64,000 nt of DNA from Arcticibacterium sp964021845 (GCF_964021845.1 NZ_CAXHZC010000005.1:248001-312000), one strand, 5' to 3'; counted from the first letter of the stretch, positions 16,451 through 25,408 are shown. Program-made: numbers and translations. The notes: generated by a model from the letters alone, not told the origin.

Positions 16451-19400
16451 TTAAAAACCAATGTTAGCCCCTAACTGAATAGATTTGGCTACTGGGTAGG
16501 CGTTGTAGTCAATTTTCATATTGTTACGCCCAAATGCCGAAGCTTCAGGATCCCAACCTAGATAGTTGGTGAAAGTCAGGAGGTTTTGCCCTGTGAGACT
16601 AAGGTTTATACTAGAAAATTTTCCGTTAGGTTTGATTGGAACACTGTAGTTCAGTTGCAAGGTTTTTAATCTCAAATAAGAGGCGTCTTGAACAGTTAAG
16701 GAGTTAACCATTCCTCCTCCATAAGATGTTGGCAACACTCCTGAAGGCCATTTAGCATCTAAATTTTCAGGGATCCATCTATCTAGGTATATTTCGGCTA
16801 TTCTGTTTCTTCTAAAGTTTATAGGGTACATGGCCTCTATTACGTTCACGTTTACTAGTGACTGCTTAAATGCTCCGTAAAAGAAAATGTCAAGGCTTAG
16901 GTTTTTATAAGCTAAGTTATTCCTCAGACCAAGTGTTAGTTTCGGAAATGGGTTACCTAATATTTTTTGATCTTCAGGGTTAATTTTACCATCATTATTT
17001 AAATCAGTAAAAATAGGATACCCTGGTTTAGAGTTAGGCTGTGCCGAATTGTCAATTTGCTCCTGATTTTGGAAAATTCCAGTTAATTCGTACCCATAAT
17101 ATGAGCTTACTGGAGAGCCTGGCTCAATGATTCCAGTATTTCCAACATACTCAATGTTACCAACTCTAATGCTTGATAAATCACCCAGAGAAGTCACCTC
17201 GTTTTTAATAGAGGAAATATTGAAGGATGATATCCATTTAAAATCATCGTTATTAATGTTGGTAGAATTTATCATAAATTCAATACCACTATTTCGCATT
17301 GCACCTACATTACTAAGAATAGTAGAATATCCAGATGAATTTGGAAGAGGAAGGTTGAGTAATAAGTCTTTAGTGTCTTTTATGAAGAAGTCTAAAGAAC
17401 CGTTAATTCTACTATTTAGCATGGCGAAATCTAAACCTGCATTATATTGCTCAGCAACTTCCCATTTTAAATCAGGATTCGCAATCCTGGAAGGGGCAAT
17501 GGCACTTGAAGTTGAATTGTTTAAAACTGCAGCGGTAGCAGGGATTAGGGTAGAAATGGAGTTATAGTTACCTACATCTTGGTTACCTGTTTGCCCCCAA
17601 CTTAAACGGAGTTTTAAATCATCAAAAGTGCTTCTAAGTATGTTGTCTTCGCTCATTCTCCAAGCAAATGCGAATGAAGGGAAATAACCGTATTTGTTAT
17701 TTGTACCAAACTTAGATGAACCATCTGCTCTTATAGAAGCTGTGAAGAGATATTTCCCATTTATGTTATAGTTAACTCTACTTAAATAAGATAGCAAGGT
17801 GCTTTCAATAGTATTACTTGAGAGGTTGTCATTGTTGGTGTCACCAAAGTTCAGGTTATTGGTAGATAAATTATCAGACGGAAATCCCTGGATTTCTCCA
17901 GAAAAAGAACGTGTTAAGAAGTTTTGATAAGTAACCCCAGCAAGTACATTTAAGGTGTTCTTATTGAATTGTTTATTATAATTCATGGTGTACTCTCCTA
18001 AGTAATTAGACAAGTCAAGCGTAGAGATGTTGGCTATACCATTTGCTGAGCTTCCAAAAATGGTTTTCGTATTGTTATAAATATCTCTACGAACATTTGT
18101 AACATCATTTCCGAGGTTAAGTTTAGCACTTAGAGAATTATTGATTTTATAATCCAGAACTAAATTCCCGAAAGTTCTACTTGACTTAGTATCAATGTCT
18201 ATACCTTCCAAAAGAGATACTGGATTATTGACAGTAATATTAGCAGAGCGAGTTAAATTACCATCTGCATCGTAGATAGCTTCTGTTGGGTCATATGCTA
18301 GAGCCGAGTTGATTGGTCCACTTCTTTCGTTATTATGAATACCATCAGAGTTTGATTGGTCTTTAATAGTGGTGGTGTTAAGGTTAAGTGATACACTGAA
18401 TTTATCCGTAATCTCTTGATTTAAGTTCAACCTTGTTCCAAATCTACCCATTCCGGAATTCTTCACGGTACCCACCTGGTTAAAGTAATTCATAGAAACA
18501 TAGTAACCTGTTTTCCCAGATTTTCCCGAAATGGAAACATTGTGACTGTTAATTGCAGCTGGCCTAAAAATTTGACTTTGCCAATCTGTCCCAGCACCTA
18601 TTTTACTTATTTCATCTGCCGTAAATGCAGGCACGCCATTTATTTCTTGCGAAAGGCTATTGGTTACATCAATGTATTCCTGAGTATTAAGAACATCCAT
18701 TCCTTTAGGTTGCAGTTGAATACCCGTAGTCATATCATAGCCGACTTTTGGTTTACCGCTCTTACCCTTTTTGGTCGTTATTAAGACCACGCCATTTGCA
18801 CCACGTGCACCATAAATAGCTGTGGAAGATGCATCCTTTAAAATCTCTATAGATTCAATGTCATTAGGGTTTAAAGCATTAAGTGGGTTCTTTGGGTTAA
18901 GATTTCCGCTTACACCGGCGGTAATTCCAGTTCCTGTAGAACCTAATGTGGTGGAGTTATCAATAGGAAATCCATCAATGACATAAAGAGGCTCATTACT
19001 AGCATTAATAGAGGTAGCCCCTCTAATTCTAATAGACATTCCACCTCCTGGTTCTCCGCTTGTTTGAGAAACCTGAACACCAGAAACCCTACCTTGAATA
19101 ATTTGGTCAGGAGAAGAATTTGCCCCTTTGTTTGCGTCTTCTGGTTTGAGGGAAGAAACAGCACCAGTAACATCACTTTTTTTAACGGTGGCGTATCCTA
19201 CTACTATTACTTCGTCTAAAAGGCTAGTTTCCTCTTTTAGAATAATATTTAGTACGATATTACTTCCTACTTCGATTTCTTGCTTAATGTAACCAATAAA
19301 GCTAACCACCAGTACATCTCCATCTTCTACATTACTCAGGCTGTAGTCTCCATTAATGTCTGTGGATACACCATTGGTAGTTCCTTTGATAACCACCGTG

Positions 19401-19882
19401 GCTCCAATGACAGGTTCTCCAGATTCGTCTTTTATATTCCCTTTTAGGTTTTTAGCCATGGTTATAAGAAGGTCAATTTGCTCAAAGCGACTTTTTAATT
19501 TGAGCTTACTGGTATTCTTTCGAATAGGTTTTAAAACCACTTTCTTTCCTGATATGATATAGGTGATATCCAAGGGAACAAAGAGCTTATTAAAAACAGT
19601 TTGAAGTTCTGTGTTTTCAAGGTGTAAAGTTACTTTTCTATTGGAGTTTATAAGTCCTGAACTGTAAATGAAATTTACAATGGACTTATTTTCAATCTGT
19701 TTAAGTACGTTTTCAATAGGTTCTTGAACAGCGTTGATACTTACTTTTTGTTCAAGGATATCCTGAGTATATCCGTCATTTGCAAAGGACATACTGAAAA
19801 AAACTGCTGAAAGAATAAGCTGGCTTATTGTTATTCGCATTAATTTTTCAAATAATCTACGCGGTCGTAGTATTTTATTCAT
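16451..19882 (-). CDS. SusC/RagA TonB-dependent receptor with STN signalling domain
   Basis: 1143 residues. After a signal peptide comes an STN domain (about 45-123, beginning KVSINAVQEPIENVLKQIE), then a carboxypeptidase-regulatory-like domain (about 146-218), the TonB-box/plug region (LLDEVIVVGY, then VSGVQVSQTSGEPGGGMSI), and a 22-strand barrel to the C-terminal aromatic-rich end (IQLGANIGF). The STN domain is what contacts FecR-type anti-sigma factors, and here fecR and the sigma gene lie directly upstream. So substrate binding likely signals to its own transcription. The start at 19882 is ATG; a second Met at residue 15 is a possible alternative. Confidence 0.95.
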   Translation of the reverse strand: MNKILRPRRLFEKLMRITISQLILSAVFFSMSFANDGYTQDILEQKVSINAVQEPIENVLKQIENKSIVNFIYSSGLINSNRKVTLHLENTELQTVFNKLFVPLDITYIISGKKVVLKPIRKNTSKLKLKSRFEQIDLLITMAKNLKGNIKDESGEPVIGATVVIKGTTNGVSTDINGDYSLSNVEDGDVLVVSFIGYIKQEIEVGSNIVLNIILKEETSLLDEVIVVGYATVKKSDVTGAVSSLKPEDANKGANSSPDQIIQGRVSGVQVSQTSGEPGGGMSIRIRGATSINASNEPLYVIDGFPIDNSTTLGSTGTGITAGVSGNLNPKNPLNALNPNDIESIEILKDASSTAIYGARGANGVVLITTKKGKSGKPKVGYDMTTGIQLQPKGMDVLNTQEYIDVTNSLSQEINGVPAFTADEISKIGAGTDWQSQIFRPAAINSHNVSISGKSGKTGYYVSMNYFNQVGTVKNSGMGRFGTRLNLNQEITDKFSVSLNLNTTTIKDQSNSDGIHNNERSGPINSALAYDPTEAIYDADGNLTRSANITVNNPVSLLEGIDIDTKSSRTFGNLVLDYKINNSLSAKLNLGNDVTNVRRDIYNNTKTIFGSSANGIANISTLDLSNYLGEYTMNYNKQFNKNTLNVLAGVTYQNFLTRSFSGEIQGFPSDNLSTNNLNFGDTNNDNLSSNTIESTLLSYLSRVNYNINGKYLFTASIRADGSSKFGTNNKYGYFPSFAFAWRMSEDNILRSTFDDLKLRLSWGQTGNQDVGNYNSISTLIPATAAVLNNSTSSAIAPSRIANPDLKWEVAEQYNAGLDFAMLNSRINGSLDFFIKDTKDLLLNLPLPNSSGYSTILSNVGAMRNSGIEFMINSTNINNDDFKWISSFNISSIKNEVTSLGDLSSIRVGNIEYVGNTGIIEPGSPVSSYYGYELTGIFQNQEQIDNSAQPNSKPGYPIFTDLNNDGKINPEDQKILGNPFPKLTLGLRNNLAYKNLSLDIFFYGAFKQSLVNVNVIEAMYPINFRRNRIAEIYLDRWIPENLDAKWPSGVLPTSYGGGMVNSLTVQDASYLRLKTLQLNYSVPIKPNGKFSSINLSLTGQNLLTFTNYLGWDPEASAFGRNNMKIDYNAYPVAKSIQLGANIGF

Positions 19883-19964
19883 AATTTTAAATGTTTATGT
19901 TAAGATATTTTTAGCAAAAACCTCCGTTTCACTCTGAAAGGCCAATTTCTAGTTACGGAGAGTA

Positions 19965-19995
19965 AAATTTTGGGGTATTTAATACCCCAAAATTT
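19965..19995 (-). terminator. Strong hairpin between fecR and susC
   Basis: Perfect 15-bp arms (AAATTTTGGGGTATT at 19965-19979 and AATACCCCAAAATTT at 19981-19995) almost without a spacer. On the minus strand it is followed by TTAC, a weak U tract. It lies 33 bases after the FecR stop and 82 before SusC, so it likely ends the regulator transcript or attenuates read-through into susCD. Confidence 0.6.
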
Positions 19996-20028
19996 ACTAT
20001 GAGGAGTTATTCATCATAATTATTTTGG

Positions 20029-21120
20029 TTAGGGTTGACAGCCGTTTGACTTTATGGTTATTATTTCATGTGATACTTCGTATTCGGCATTTAAAGCAAA
20101 ACAAATGAGTCTAATCTTCTCTAATAGAGGCTCATCAGTAAGAAGTGCTGTAAGTTTACAGTTTTGTAGCTCTTGTTTGTTATAGTTTATCTCAACACTA
20201 TATACGTCCTTTAATTTTTCAAGCACTTCTATTGCCGGGGTCTTTTCAAAATTAAACTTGACGGATTGAATAGCCACATCTGACTTTTTAGGAATTATAG
20301 AAGTGGGAACTGATAATTTATAATCCTTGCGTTTAAACGAAAGACTTTCATTAGGCATAAGGATTAGTCCTTCCAGTTTTTTAATTTTCATCTTTTTCGC
20401 CTTGTTTTTATCTTTTTGCGTAAAAACTTCAACCTGACCAGTTTTGACGATAACATGAGTTTCCTCACTTTCTGGAGCCGCTTTAATGGTAAAACTAGTG
20501 CCCAAAACTTTTGTTATGATTTCGTTTGCAAAAACATAAAAAGGCTTTTCCTTATCTTTTGTAATTTCAAAGAATGCCTCACCAGACAAAATAACTTCTC
20601 TGTTGATGGTATTAAACTTTTTAGGAGAGTAGCTTATTTTGCTATCTGGCTGCAGTAAGATGGAGCTTTCATCTGGTAAACTAACTAAAATGGGACTGTC
20701 AGTAAGGTTTATTTTTTCATAAATCTCTCCGGTTTCTTTTTGCGAACTTTGGATGAGTTTATTATATGAAACCTTATTGTTCTTAAAGTCATACTTCTTC
20801 ATAATAAAAATAGAAGCTATAAAAAGAGAGGCGGCGGCAGCTAAAAAAAGTATAGCTTTTAGACTCCAAGGTTTTGGTTCAATAATTTTTATAGTTTCAT
20901 TTTCATCGGTGTTATTAATGGTATCTAAAAGCTTGGAAAATGCAACGTCCGCTTCTGTTTGGATTTGAGGCTGTGAAGACTCCCATTCGTCTAAGTATTG
21001 AAAGTAGACTTCTTGGTTTGCGGTATCATGAAGCCATTCTTCAATAAGCTTGTTTTGAAGAGAGGAGGTTTTCCCGTCAAAGAAGTCGAAGAAAATATTT
21101 TTTGTAAGTGATGAATTCAT
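20029..21120 (-). CDS. FecR family anti-sigma factor
   Basis: 363 residues from the ATG at 21120; the longer frame to 21162 would need a GTG. The N-terminal cytoplasmic part (about 1-75, with WLHDTANQEVYFQYLDEWE) binds the sigma factor, one membrane helix follows (AILFLAAAASLFIASIFIM), and then the periplasmic FecR domain with VSLPDESSILLQPDSKISY, EVILSGEAFFEITKDKEKPF and VLGTSFTIKA. The C-terminal DUF4974-type domain (VKFNFEKTPAIEVLEKLKDVY) interacts with STN domains. It lies 63 bases after the sigma gene. The partner receptor is the SusC immediately downstream. Confidence 0.95.
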   Translation of the reverse strand: MNSSLTKNIFFDFFDGKTSSLQNKLIEEWLHDTANQEVYFQYLDEWESSQPQIQTEADVAFSKLLDTINNTDENETIKIIEPKPWSLKAILFLAAAASLFIASIFIMKKYDFKNNKVSYNKLIQSSQKETGEIYEKINLTDSPILVSLPDESSILLQPDSKISYSPKKFNTINREVILSGEAFFEITKDKEKPFYVFANEIITKVLGTSFTIKAAPESEETHVIVKTGQVEVFTQKDKNKAKKMKIKKLEGLILMPNESLSFKRKDYKLSVPTSIIPKKSDVAIQSVKFNFEKTPAIEVLEKLKDVYSVEINYNKQELQNCKLTALLTDEPLLEKIRLICFALNAEYEVSHEIITIKSNGCQP

Positions 21121-21183
21121 TTGCTTTTCTCTATAGGACAAGTTTTTGTTTTTAAACCCCACATTGATATAATCAATTATGGG

Positions 21184-21840
21184 TTATGCGGTCCATTCGG
21201 TTTTTAGTTGTTCTTTTAGTTTGGATAGTGCTCTACTTATAAGTCTTTCTACTGCACTGACAGTTATATCAAGTTCCTTTGCTATTTCTGAGTATTTTTT
21301 TCCTTCTAACCTGTGGAGTTGAAATGCTTTTCTTGATTGTTTTGGTAGTTTTTGAATAACTCTATCAATTTTTGTTGTGAGTTCTTGAAGCTGTAATATT
21401 TCATCCGGTTTCAATAAAGAGCTCTTTGTATTAGAAATGGGGATATTCTCGAGAGAGTCTGGTTCTCTGGCGGTTTTGTTAAGCTCGTGTTTGATATAAT
21501 TATAAGCTCTATTTCTTACTGAAGTATATAAATATGAGCGGTATGAGGTTTTTATATCAAGGTAAATGTTTTTCTGCCAGAACTGAGCAAAAACTTCAGA
21601 GACAATGTCTTCCGCCACTTGCTTGGCATATACAAACCTAATTGCTTGGTTACAGAGATTTTGGTAATACTTACGAAACAAAAGTTCAAAGCCTTTGGCA
21701 GGAGACTTTATGAATTCTTGTTGAATAAGATATTCGTCAGAAATTAATTTTACAGCATTACTACCCTCCTCAAATAGAGAAATCTTTTGACTTCCTTCGA
21801 TTTCTCTTTGATTAGATTTTTTTTGCTCGTTAGGTAACAT
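21184..21840 (-). CDS. RNA polymerase ECF sigma factor of a SusCD locus
   Basis: 218 residues from ATG at 21840; the open frame to 21870 would begin at TTG. Region 2 (GFELLFRKYYQNLCNQAIRF and DIVSEVFAQFWQKN) and region 4 (VIQKLPKQSRKAFQLHRLEG, KYSEIAKELDITVSAVERLI) are intact, and there is an extra N-terminal segment of about 40 polar residues. This is the FecI-like group of Bacteroidota that turns on the neighbouring susCD genes when the FecR/STN receptor is occupied. A TAATTTTG box at 21868-21875 on the minus strand fits a -7 element for the shorter form. Confidence 0.93.
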   Translation of the reverse strand: MLPNEQKKSNQREIEGSQKISLFEEGSNAVKLISDEYLIQQEFIKSPAKGFELLFRKYYQNLCNQAIRFVYAKQVAEDIVSEVFAQFWQKNIYLDIKTSYRSYLYTSVRNRAYNYIKHELNKTAREPDSLENIPISNTKSSLLKPDEILQLQELTTKIDRVIQKLPKQSRKAFQLHRLEGKKYSEIAKELDITVSAVERLISRALSKLKEQLKTEWTA

Positions 21841-21867
21841 GTAATATGTTTTTGTACTTAAGTAAGA

Positions 21868-21875
21868 CAAAATTA
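21868..21875 (-). promoter_or_regulatory. Possible -7 element of the ECF sigma gene
   Basis: Minus-strand TAATTTTG is an exact TAnnTTTG 28 bases upstream of the ATG at 21840. It overlaps the TTG of the longer reading, which argues for the shorter start. No good -33 is seen. Confidence 0.35.
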
Positions 21876-22202
21876 AACTATTCTACCCCACACTGCTTTC
21901 TGTTTTTTTTGAGAAAAAGTTTTCAGCTCACCTTTTAGTTTGTTTATACTATCAAATATTAGTTGAGCGAGCTAGGATGTAGTTGTGAACTATATAGCTC
22001 TTGCTCAAACAAATAGGTGTCGTACTTTGAAAACTCGGAAAATGGGTATAAGAAATTTGGATTTGGACAGACATGAATTTCTTAAAATGAATAAAAGTAC
22101 TACGGAGTGAAAATCAAAAATGAAGCAAGTTTACACTCTTCTTGATTCTGACGAAGGCATTGTCATGTACCAATAATGAGATTAGCTGATCTTTCCTCCA
22201 AG
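21871..22202. other. Intergenic region with imperfect long inverted repeat
   Basis: 332 bases between the sigma gene and the small GNAT gene. The notable element is an imperfect inverted repeat at 21963-22008 (TTGAGC/GAGCTA against TAGCTC/TTGCTCAA, 12 paired bases with a bulge). Otherwise it is AT-rich with no credible open frame. Confidence 0.4.
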
Positions 22203-22499
22203 CTAAAAAAGTACATCATGAATATCAGGATGCTTATCAAAATAGCTTTTCGCGAAAGGACAAAGCGGCATTATTTTGACATTTTCCTTTCTGGCAAAAG
22301 CTACACCTTCTTTAACTAGTTCTTTGCCAATTCCTCTGCCATTAAATCCTTCATTTACGCCAGTATGGTCTATGATGAATTTTGCTGTTCCAGCCCAAGT
22401 GTAGGTCATTTCGCCGGCCTCTATTCCATGCAGGTATGCTTTAAATACACCTTTACTTTCGCTACTGGCAGTTTGTATAATTTCTAAATCCTTATTCAT
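22203..22499 (-). CDS. Small GNAT-type acetyltransferase (YjdJ-like)
   Basis: 98 residues, about half the length of usual GNAT enzymes, matching the YjdJ/GCN5-related mini-family. It has MTYTWAGTAKFIIDHTGVNEGFNGRGIGKEL, where the acetyl-CoA loop is NGRGIG, and the C-terminal IMPLCPFAKSYFDKHP that is characteristic of this group. The role is unknown. Its ATG (22497-22499) lies inside the end of the ferredoxin-like gene, with an 8-base overlap, so the two are translationally coupled. This pairing of a mono-cluster ferredoxin and a mini-GNAT recurs in bacteria (general knowledge). Confidence 0.9.
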   Translation of the reverse strand: MNKDLEIIQTASSESKGVFKAYLHGIEAGEMTYTWAGTAKFIIDHTGVNEGFNGRGIGKELVKEGVAFARKENVKIMPLCPFAKSYFDKHPDIHDVLF

Positions 22500-22701
22500 T
22501 GACTATACTTAAGGCACCAGATGGGCATTTGGCTACTTGAGCTATGATTTCTTTGCCAGAAGCATTTTCGGGTGTAATCCAAGGTCTCGCTTTTGGATTA
22601 TAAACTTGAGGCAATGTTTTAACACAAACTCCTGCGTGAATGCATTTGTCTGCTTGCCAGAGTATAGTAACTTCTCCGTTAGAATATGTTTTGTTTTTCA
22701 T
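22492..22701 (-). CDS. Divergent 4Fe-4S mono-cluster domain protein
   Basis: 69 residues. Cys residues at C-x5-C (DKCIHAGVC) and a later CPSGAL match the Fer4_19 family of small ferredoxin-like proteins with one cluster. The C-terminal VAKCPSGALSI is the usual closing motif. The electron partner is unknown. It is first in a two-gene unit with the mini-GNAT and overlaps it by 8 bases. The first cysteine pair is close-spaced and the second half has one Cys, so cluster type (3Fe-4S or 4Fe-4S) cannot be decided from sequence. Confidence 0.9.
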   Translation of the reverse strand: MKNKTYSNGEVTILWQADKCIHAGVCVKTLPQVYNPKARPWITPENASGKEIIAQVAKCPSGALSIVNE

Positions 22702-22773
22702 GGTTTGAATATTTTAAAATGAAATTACAATATTCTACCTAGATTATTTAATAAAACATCAGGGGTTTAAACC

Positions 22774-23295
22774 TTACTTCACAAAACAATCAATCTCCAA
22801 TTTGGCTGTATCGCTGATAAGGAAGTTACCCATACTGTCACCAATTTTATAGGCTTCTCTGCTTACCTCTAGTTCACCATTAAAGTGGTTGTCTGTATAT
22901 GTGAAATTGATTATTTCTTCTTTTGTGATGCCATGCATGCTCAGTTTTCCTTTGGCTTCATAGCCTTCTGGTGTTTTGAAAATGTCATTTGACACAAAAC
23001 ATATTTTGGGGTAGTTTTCTACATCAAAGAATCCTGCTTCTGTTAGGGTTTTATCTCTGCTTTTGTTTTTGGTACTTACCGTAGCGGCATTTACACAAAC
23101 GTTAAAACTAGCATTTTCTAAATTGGCTTCGTCAAATTTTATGGTTCCGCTCATGTCTGAAAATGTTCCTTTTACGGAGCTAATTTTCATATTACCAATC
23201 TTAAATTTGACCAGTGACTTTGTTTTGTCAATGCTTTGGGCTTGAAGATTAAGAGATAATGCAGCAGTAAATATTATTAGTAGTAGCTTTTTCAT
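22774..23295 (-). CDS. YceI-like periplasmic protein
   Basis: 173 residues with a signal peptide (about 1-20, LNLQAQ). The mature part follows the YceI plan: IDKTKSLVKFKIGNMKISSVKGTF, then NKSRDKTLTEAGFFDVENYPKI, the family block in which the N/D-E-RD-HL segment is reduced to KSRDKTL. It is more divergent from Escherichia YceI than the copy at 3630. It presumably binds an isoprenoid or lipid ligand; the role is unknown. It is monocistronic by spacing, with a 10-bp palindrome GGTTTAAACC touching its stop. Confidence 0.88.
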   Translation of the reverse strand: MKKLLLIIFTAALSLNLQAQSIDKTKSLVKFKIGNMKISSVKGTFSDMSGTIKFDEANLENASFNVCVNAATVSTKNKSRDKTLTEAGFFDVENYPKICFVSNDIFKTPEGYEAKGKLSMHGITKEEIINFTYTDNHFNGELEVSREAYKIGDSMGNFLISDTAKLEIDCFVK

Positions 23296-23548
23296 ATAGA
23301 ATACTTATTGAATGATATTTTGAATTGATATAGGTTAAACGTTTCTAAGCCTTTTAACATTCAAATTGCATCTAATTTTTGCAAGATTACTTTGGAATGA
23401 TTTCGAATAACCTTCACATTCCAAAGTGCCATCTACTATTTCGATTGCAGCCTGGTTCAAGTCTTTTGATATACTTATTCCACAAGCTAATCTGAAATTG
23501 TTGACTAATTGACTAAATATTTTTCCAATGTTGTCTTATCGGTGAATT

Positions 23549-23992
23549 TCAGGATGCTTGTTTTTTGAATTGTGAAATACCAAATAAGGCCAGAGAAATG
23601 ATTTTCAGGGCTTCTACACCTACATAGTAAAAGTGAAGGTTTGATGGAGGTACTACTTGGTTTAGAATGTGCATTTCTGCTCTAGCATCTAATGCAGGCA
23701 GTAACCATATAGTCTGAATTATTAAGGCAATGAGCGGGATGTAGAAGCTAATCTTGTTAAAACTTAATAGGGCCCTGGAGTTTATGAATGTGGATATAAG
23801 AATTGCTATGGCAAACACCCATTCTACTTTATTTAAGGCATTAAAAACTAATCTACCTATTCCTAAACCTAGCGAAAGTGTAATGCCGGGAGCTTGGAAT
23901 TTTAGCCATGCTTCTAGAAAGCTAATAGAGCATACAAAACCAATCCAGAGGAAAACAGAAATAACAATAATAGGATTTTTGACAGTACTCAT
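23549..23992 (-). CDS. Four-helix membrane protein of unknown function
   Basis: 147 residues with four hydrophobic segments (about 7-27, 58-75, 82-103 and 122-140). A conserved-looking acidic/basic loop follows helix 1 (LEAWLKFQAPG) and there is an NKVEW motif before helix 2. I do not recognise the family. Its start overlaps the stop of the truncated haemoglobin by 4 bases (ATGA), so the two products probably act together, for instance as a membrane partner of the haem protein (inference). Confidence 0.8.
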   Translation of the reverse strand: MSTVKNPIIVISVFLWIGFVCSISFLEAWLKFQAPGITLSLGLGIGRLVFNALNKVEWVFAIAILISTFINSRALLSFNKISFYIPLIALIIQTIWLLPALDARAEMHILNQVVPPSNLHFYYVGVEALKIISLALFGISQFKKQAS

Positions 23993-24387
23993 AATACCTT
24001 GTATTGAGGATTGTTCCTGAAATATTCAATTTTAGAATGAAACATTTCGGCCATTCTTTGGCCTTGCTTCTTAGCTTTTACGGCCTTTTTGCCGGTATAA
24101 AGCTCATCTACTGTTTCATAGAAGAGTTTTAACCATTGGTCAAAATGTGATTTGTCAACAGGTAACTGAGCATGAGGAACAAAAGGGCTTCCGTGGTAAG
24201 TATGCTCTTCTAATAAAACAGTTTGCCAGAAGCGGTACATTTTGTCAAGATGTTCTGGCCATCTATCTTTTATCCGCTCATTGAAAATAGGCCCTAGCGT
24301 ACTATCTTCCCTTACTTTCTGATAGAAGCCGTCTACCAAAATTTTGATGTCCTCAATATTTGAGATTTCTCTCTTAGTAGTGTCCAT
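23989..24387 (-). CDS. Group III truncated haemoglobin
   Basis: 132 residues. It fits the trHbIII family: a short globin with FYQKVREDSTLGPIFNERI, WPEHLDKMYRFWQTVLL, YHGSPFVPHAQLPVDKSHFDQWL (proximal His region) and KKQGQRMAEMFHSKIEYF at the C-terminus. Such proteins bind O2 or NO and are linked to nitrosative or microaerobic stress. It is second in a three-gene unit behind the D-lactate-type dehydrogenase and overlaps the membrane protein gene that follows. No signal peptide, so it is cytosolic. Confidence 0.93.
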   Translation of the reverse strand: MDTTKREISNIEDIKILVDGFYQKVREDSTLGPIFNERIKDRWPEHLDKMYRFWQTVLLEEHTYHGSPFVPHAQLPVDKSHFDQWLKLFYETVDELYTGKKAVKAKKQGQRMAEMFHSKIEYFRNNPQYKVL

Positions 24388-24415
24388 ATTTAATTTTGGA
24401 TGGTTTTATCCAGTA

Positions 24416-25408
24416 TTATTTTTCCCACTTTATTTCGTTTTTTATTTCTTCGCCAGTGGCCAGTTCCTTGATGTTATGAATTGTCGTTATTGCAATTTGG
24501 TCAAGAGCCTCTTTGGTGAAAAAGCCTTGGTGGGAAGTTATCAAAACATTAGGAAAGCTAATAAGACGTTGAATTTGTTCGTCTTGAATAACACTTTCAG
24601 ACAAATCTTTAAAGAAAAGCTTATCTTCTTGCTCGTACACGTCTATTCCTAGATAGCCCAATTTCTTGCTTTTCAAGGCCTCAATGGCCGCTGCCGTATC
24701 AATCACTCCACCACGACTGGTGTTAATTAACATGGCACCTTCTTTTATTATTGAAAATGCTTTCTCGTCAAAAAGGTGAAAAGTCTTTGGCGTAAGCGGG
24801 CAGTGAAGAGAAATAATATCCGATTGTTTAAGAATGTTATCCATGCTTTCAAACTGAACTCCCGCCTTTTTGAGGTTGTCAGATTCTACCATGTCAAAAG
24901 CCAGTACTTTACAGCCAAAACCCAACATTATTTTACAGAATATAGCTCCTATTTCTCCCGTGCCAATCACCCCTATGGTCTTATTATAAAGGTCAAAACC
25001 TGTTAAGTTTTGAAGCGAAAAGTTTCCTTCTCTTACTCTGTTGTATGCTTTATGAGTTTTCCTGTTTAGGGTTAAAATGAGGGCTACGGCATGCTCCGCT
25101 ATGGCGTGAGGAGAATAAGCCGGCACGTTCACTACTTTGATGTTATGGGCGGCGGCTGTCTCTAAATCTACATTATTATAACCTGTACATCGCATTGCTA
25201 TGGCCTTTACGCCATTTTCAGCAAGTGCCTCTATGGTTTGCTTATCTAGTTTGTCATTAACAAAAGCACAAACTACATCATAACCTTTGCTAAGGGAGAC
25301 TGTGGCGGTATTTAAGGCCGCTTCAAAATAATTGATCTCAAAGTTTTCCTTAAATTTTTCTAAATATTCTTTGTCGTAAGACTGTGTACTAAAAACTGCT
25401 ATTTTCAT
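24416..25408 (-). CDS. D-2-hydroxyacid dehydrogenase (D-lactate dehydrogenase type)
   Basis: 330 residues, the usual length. NAD-binding fold GVIGTGEIGAIF; active-site blocks NTSRGGVIDT (Arg), a Glu in the YEQED region and SHQGFFTKEAL (His). The MAMRCTGYNNVDLETAA-like segment (AIAMRCTGYNNVDLE) is typical of LdhA. It reduces pyruvate to D-lactate with NADH. It heads a unit with the truncated haemoglobin 28 bases downstream, which suggests expression under oxygen limitation (inference). I name it by family only, not by gene. Confidence 0.9.
   Translation of the reverse strand: MKIAVFSTQSYDKEYLEKFKENFEINYFEAALNTATVSLSKGYDVVCAFVNDKLDKQTIEALAENGVKAIAMRCTGYNNVDLETAAAHNIKVVNVPAYSPHAIAEHAVALILTLNRKTHKAYNRVREGNFSLQNLTGFDLYNKTIGVIGTGEIGAIFCKIMLGFGCKVLAFDMVESDNLKKAGVQFESMDNILKQSDIISLHCPLTPKTFHLFDEKAFSIIKEGAMLINTSRGGVIDTAAAIEALKSKKLGYLGIDVYEQEDKLFFKDLSESVIQDEQIQRLISFPNVLITSHQGFFTKEALDQIAITTIHNIKELATGEEIKNEIKWEK

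Noticed and set aside
22764..22773. Palindrome GGTTTAAACC at the stop of the second YceI gene
   Set aside because: A 10-bp palindrome alone is not evidence of function, and no U tract follows.
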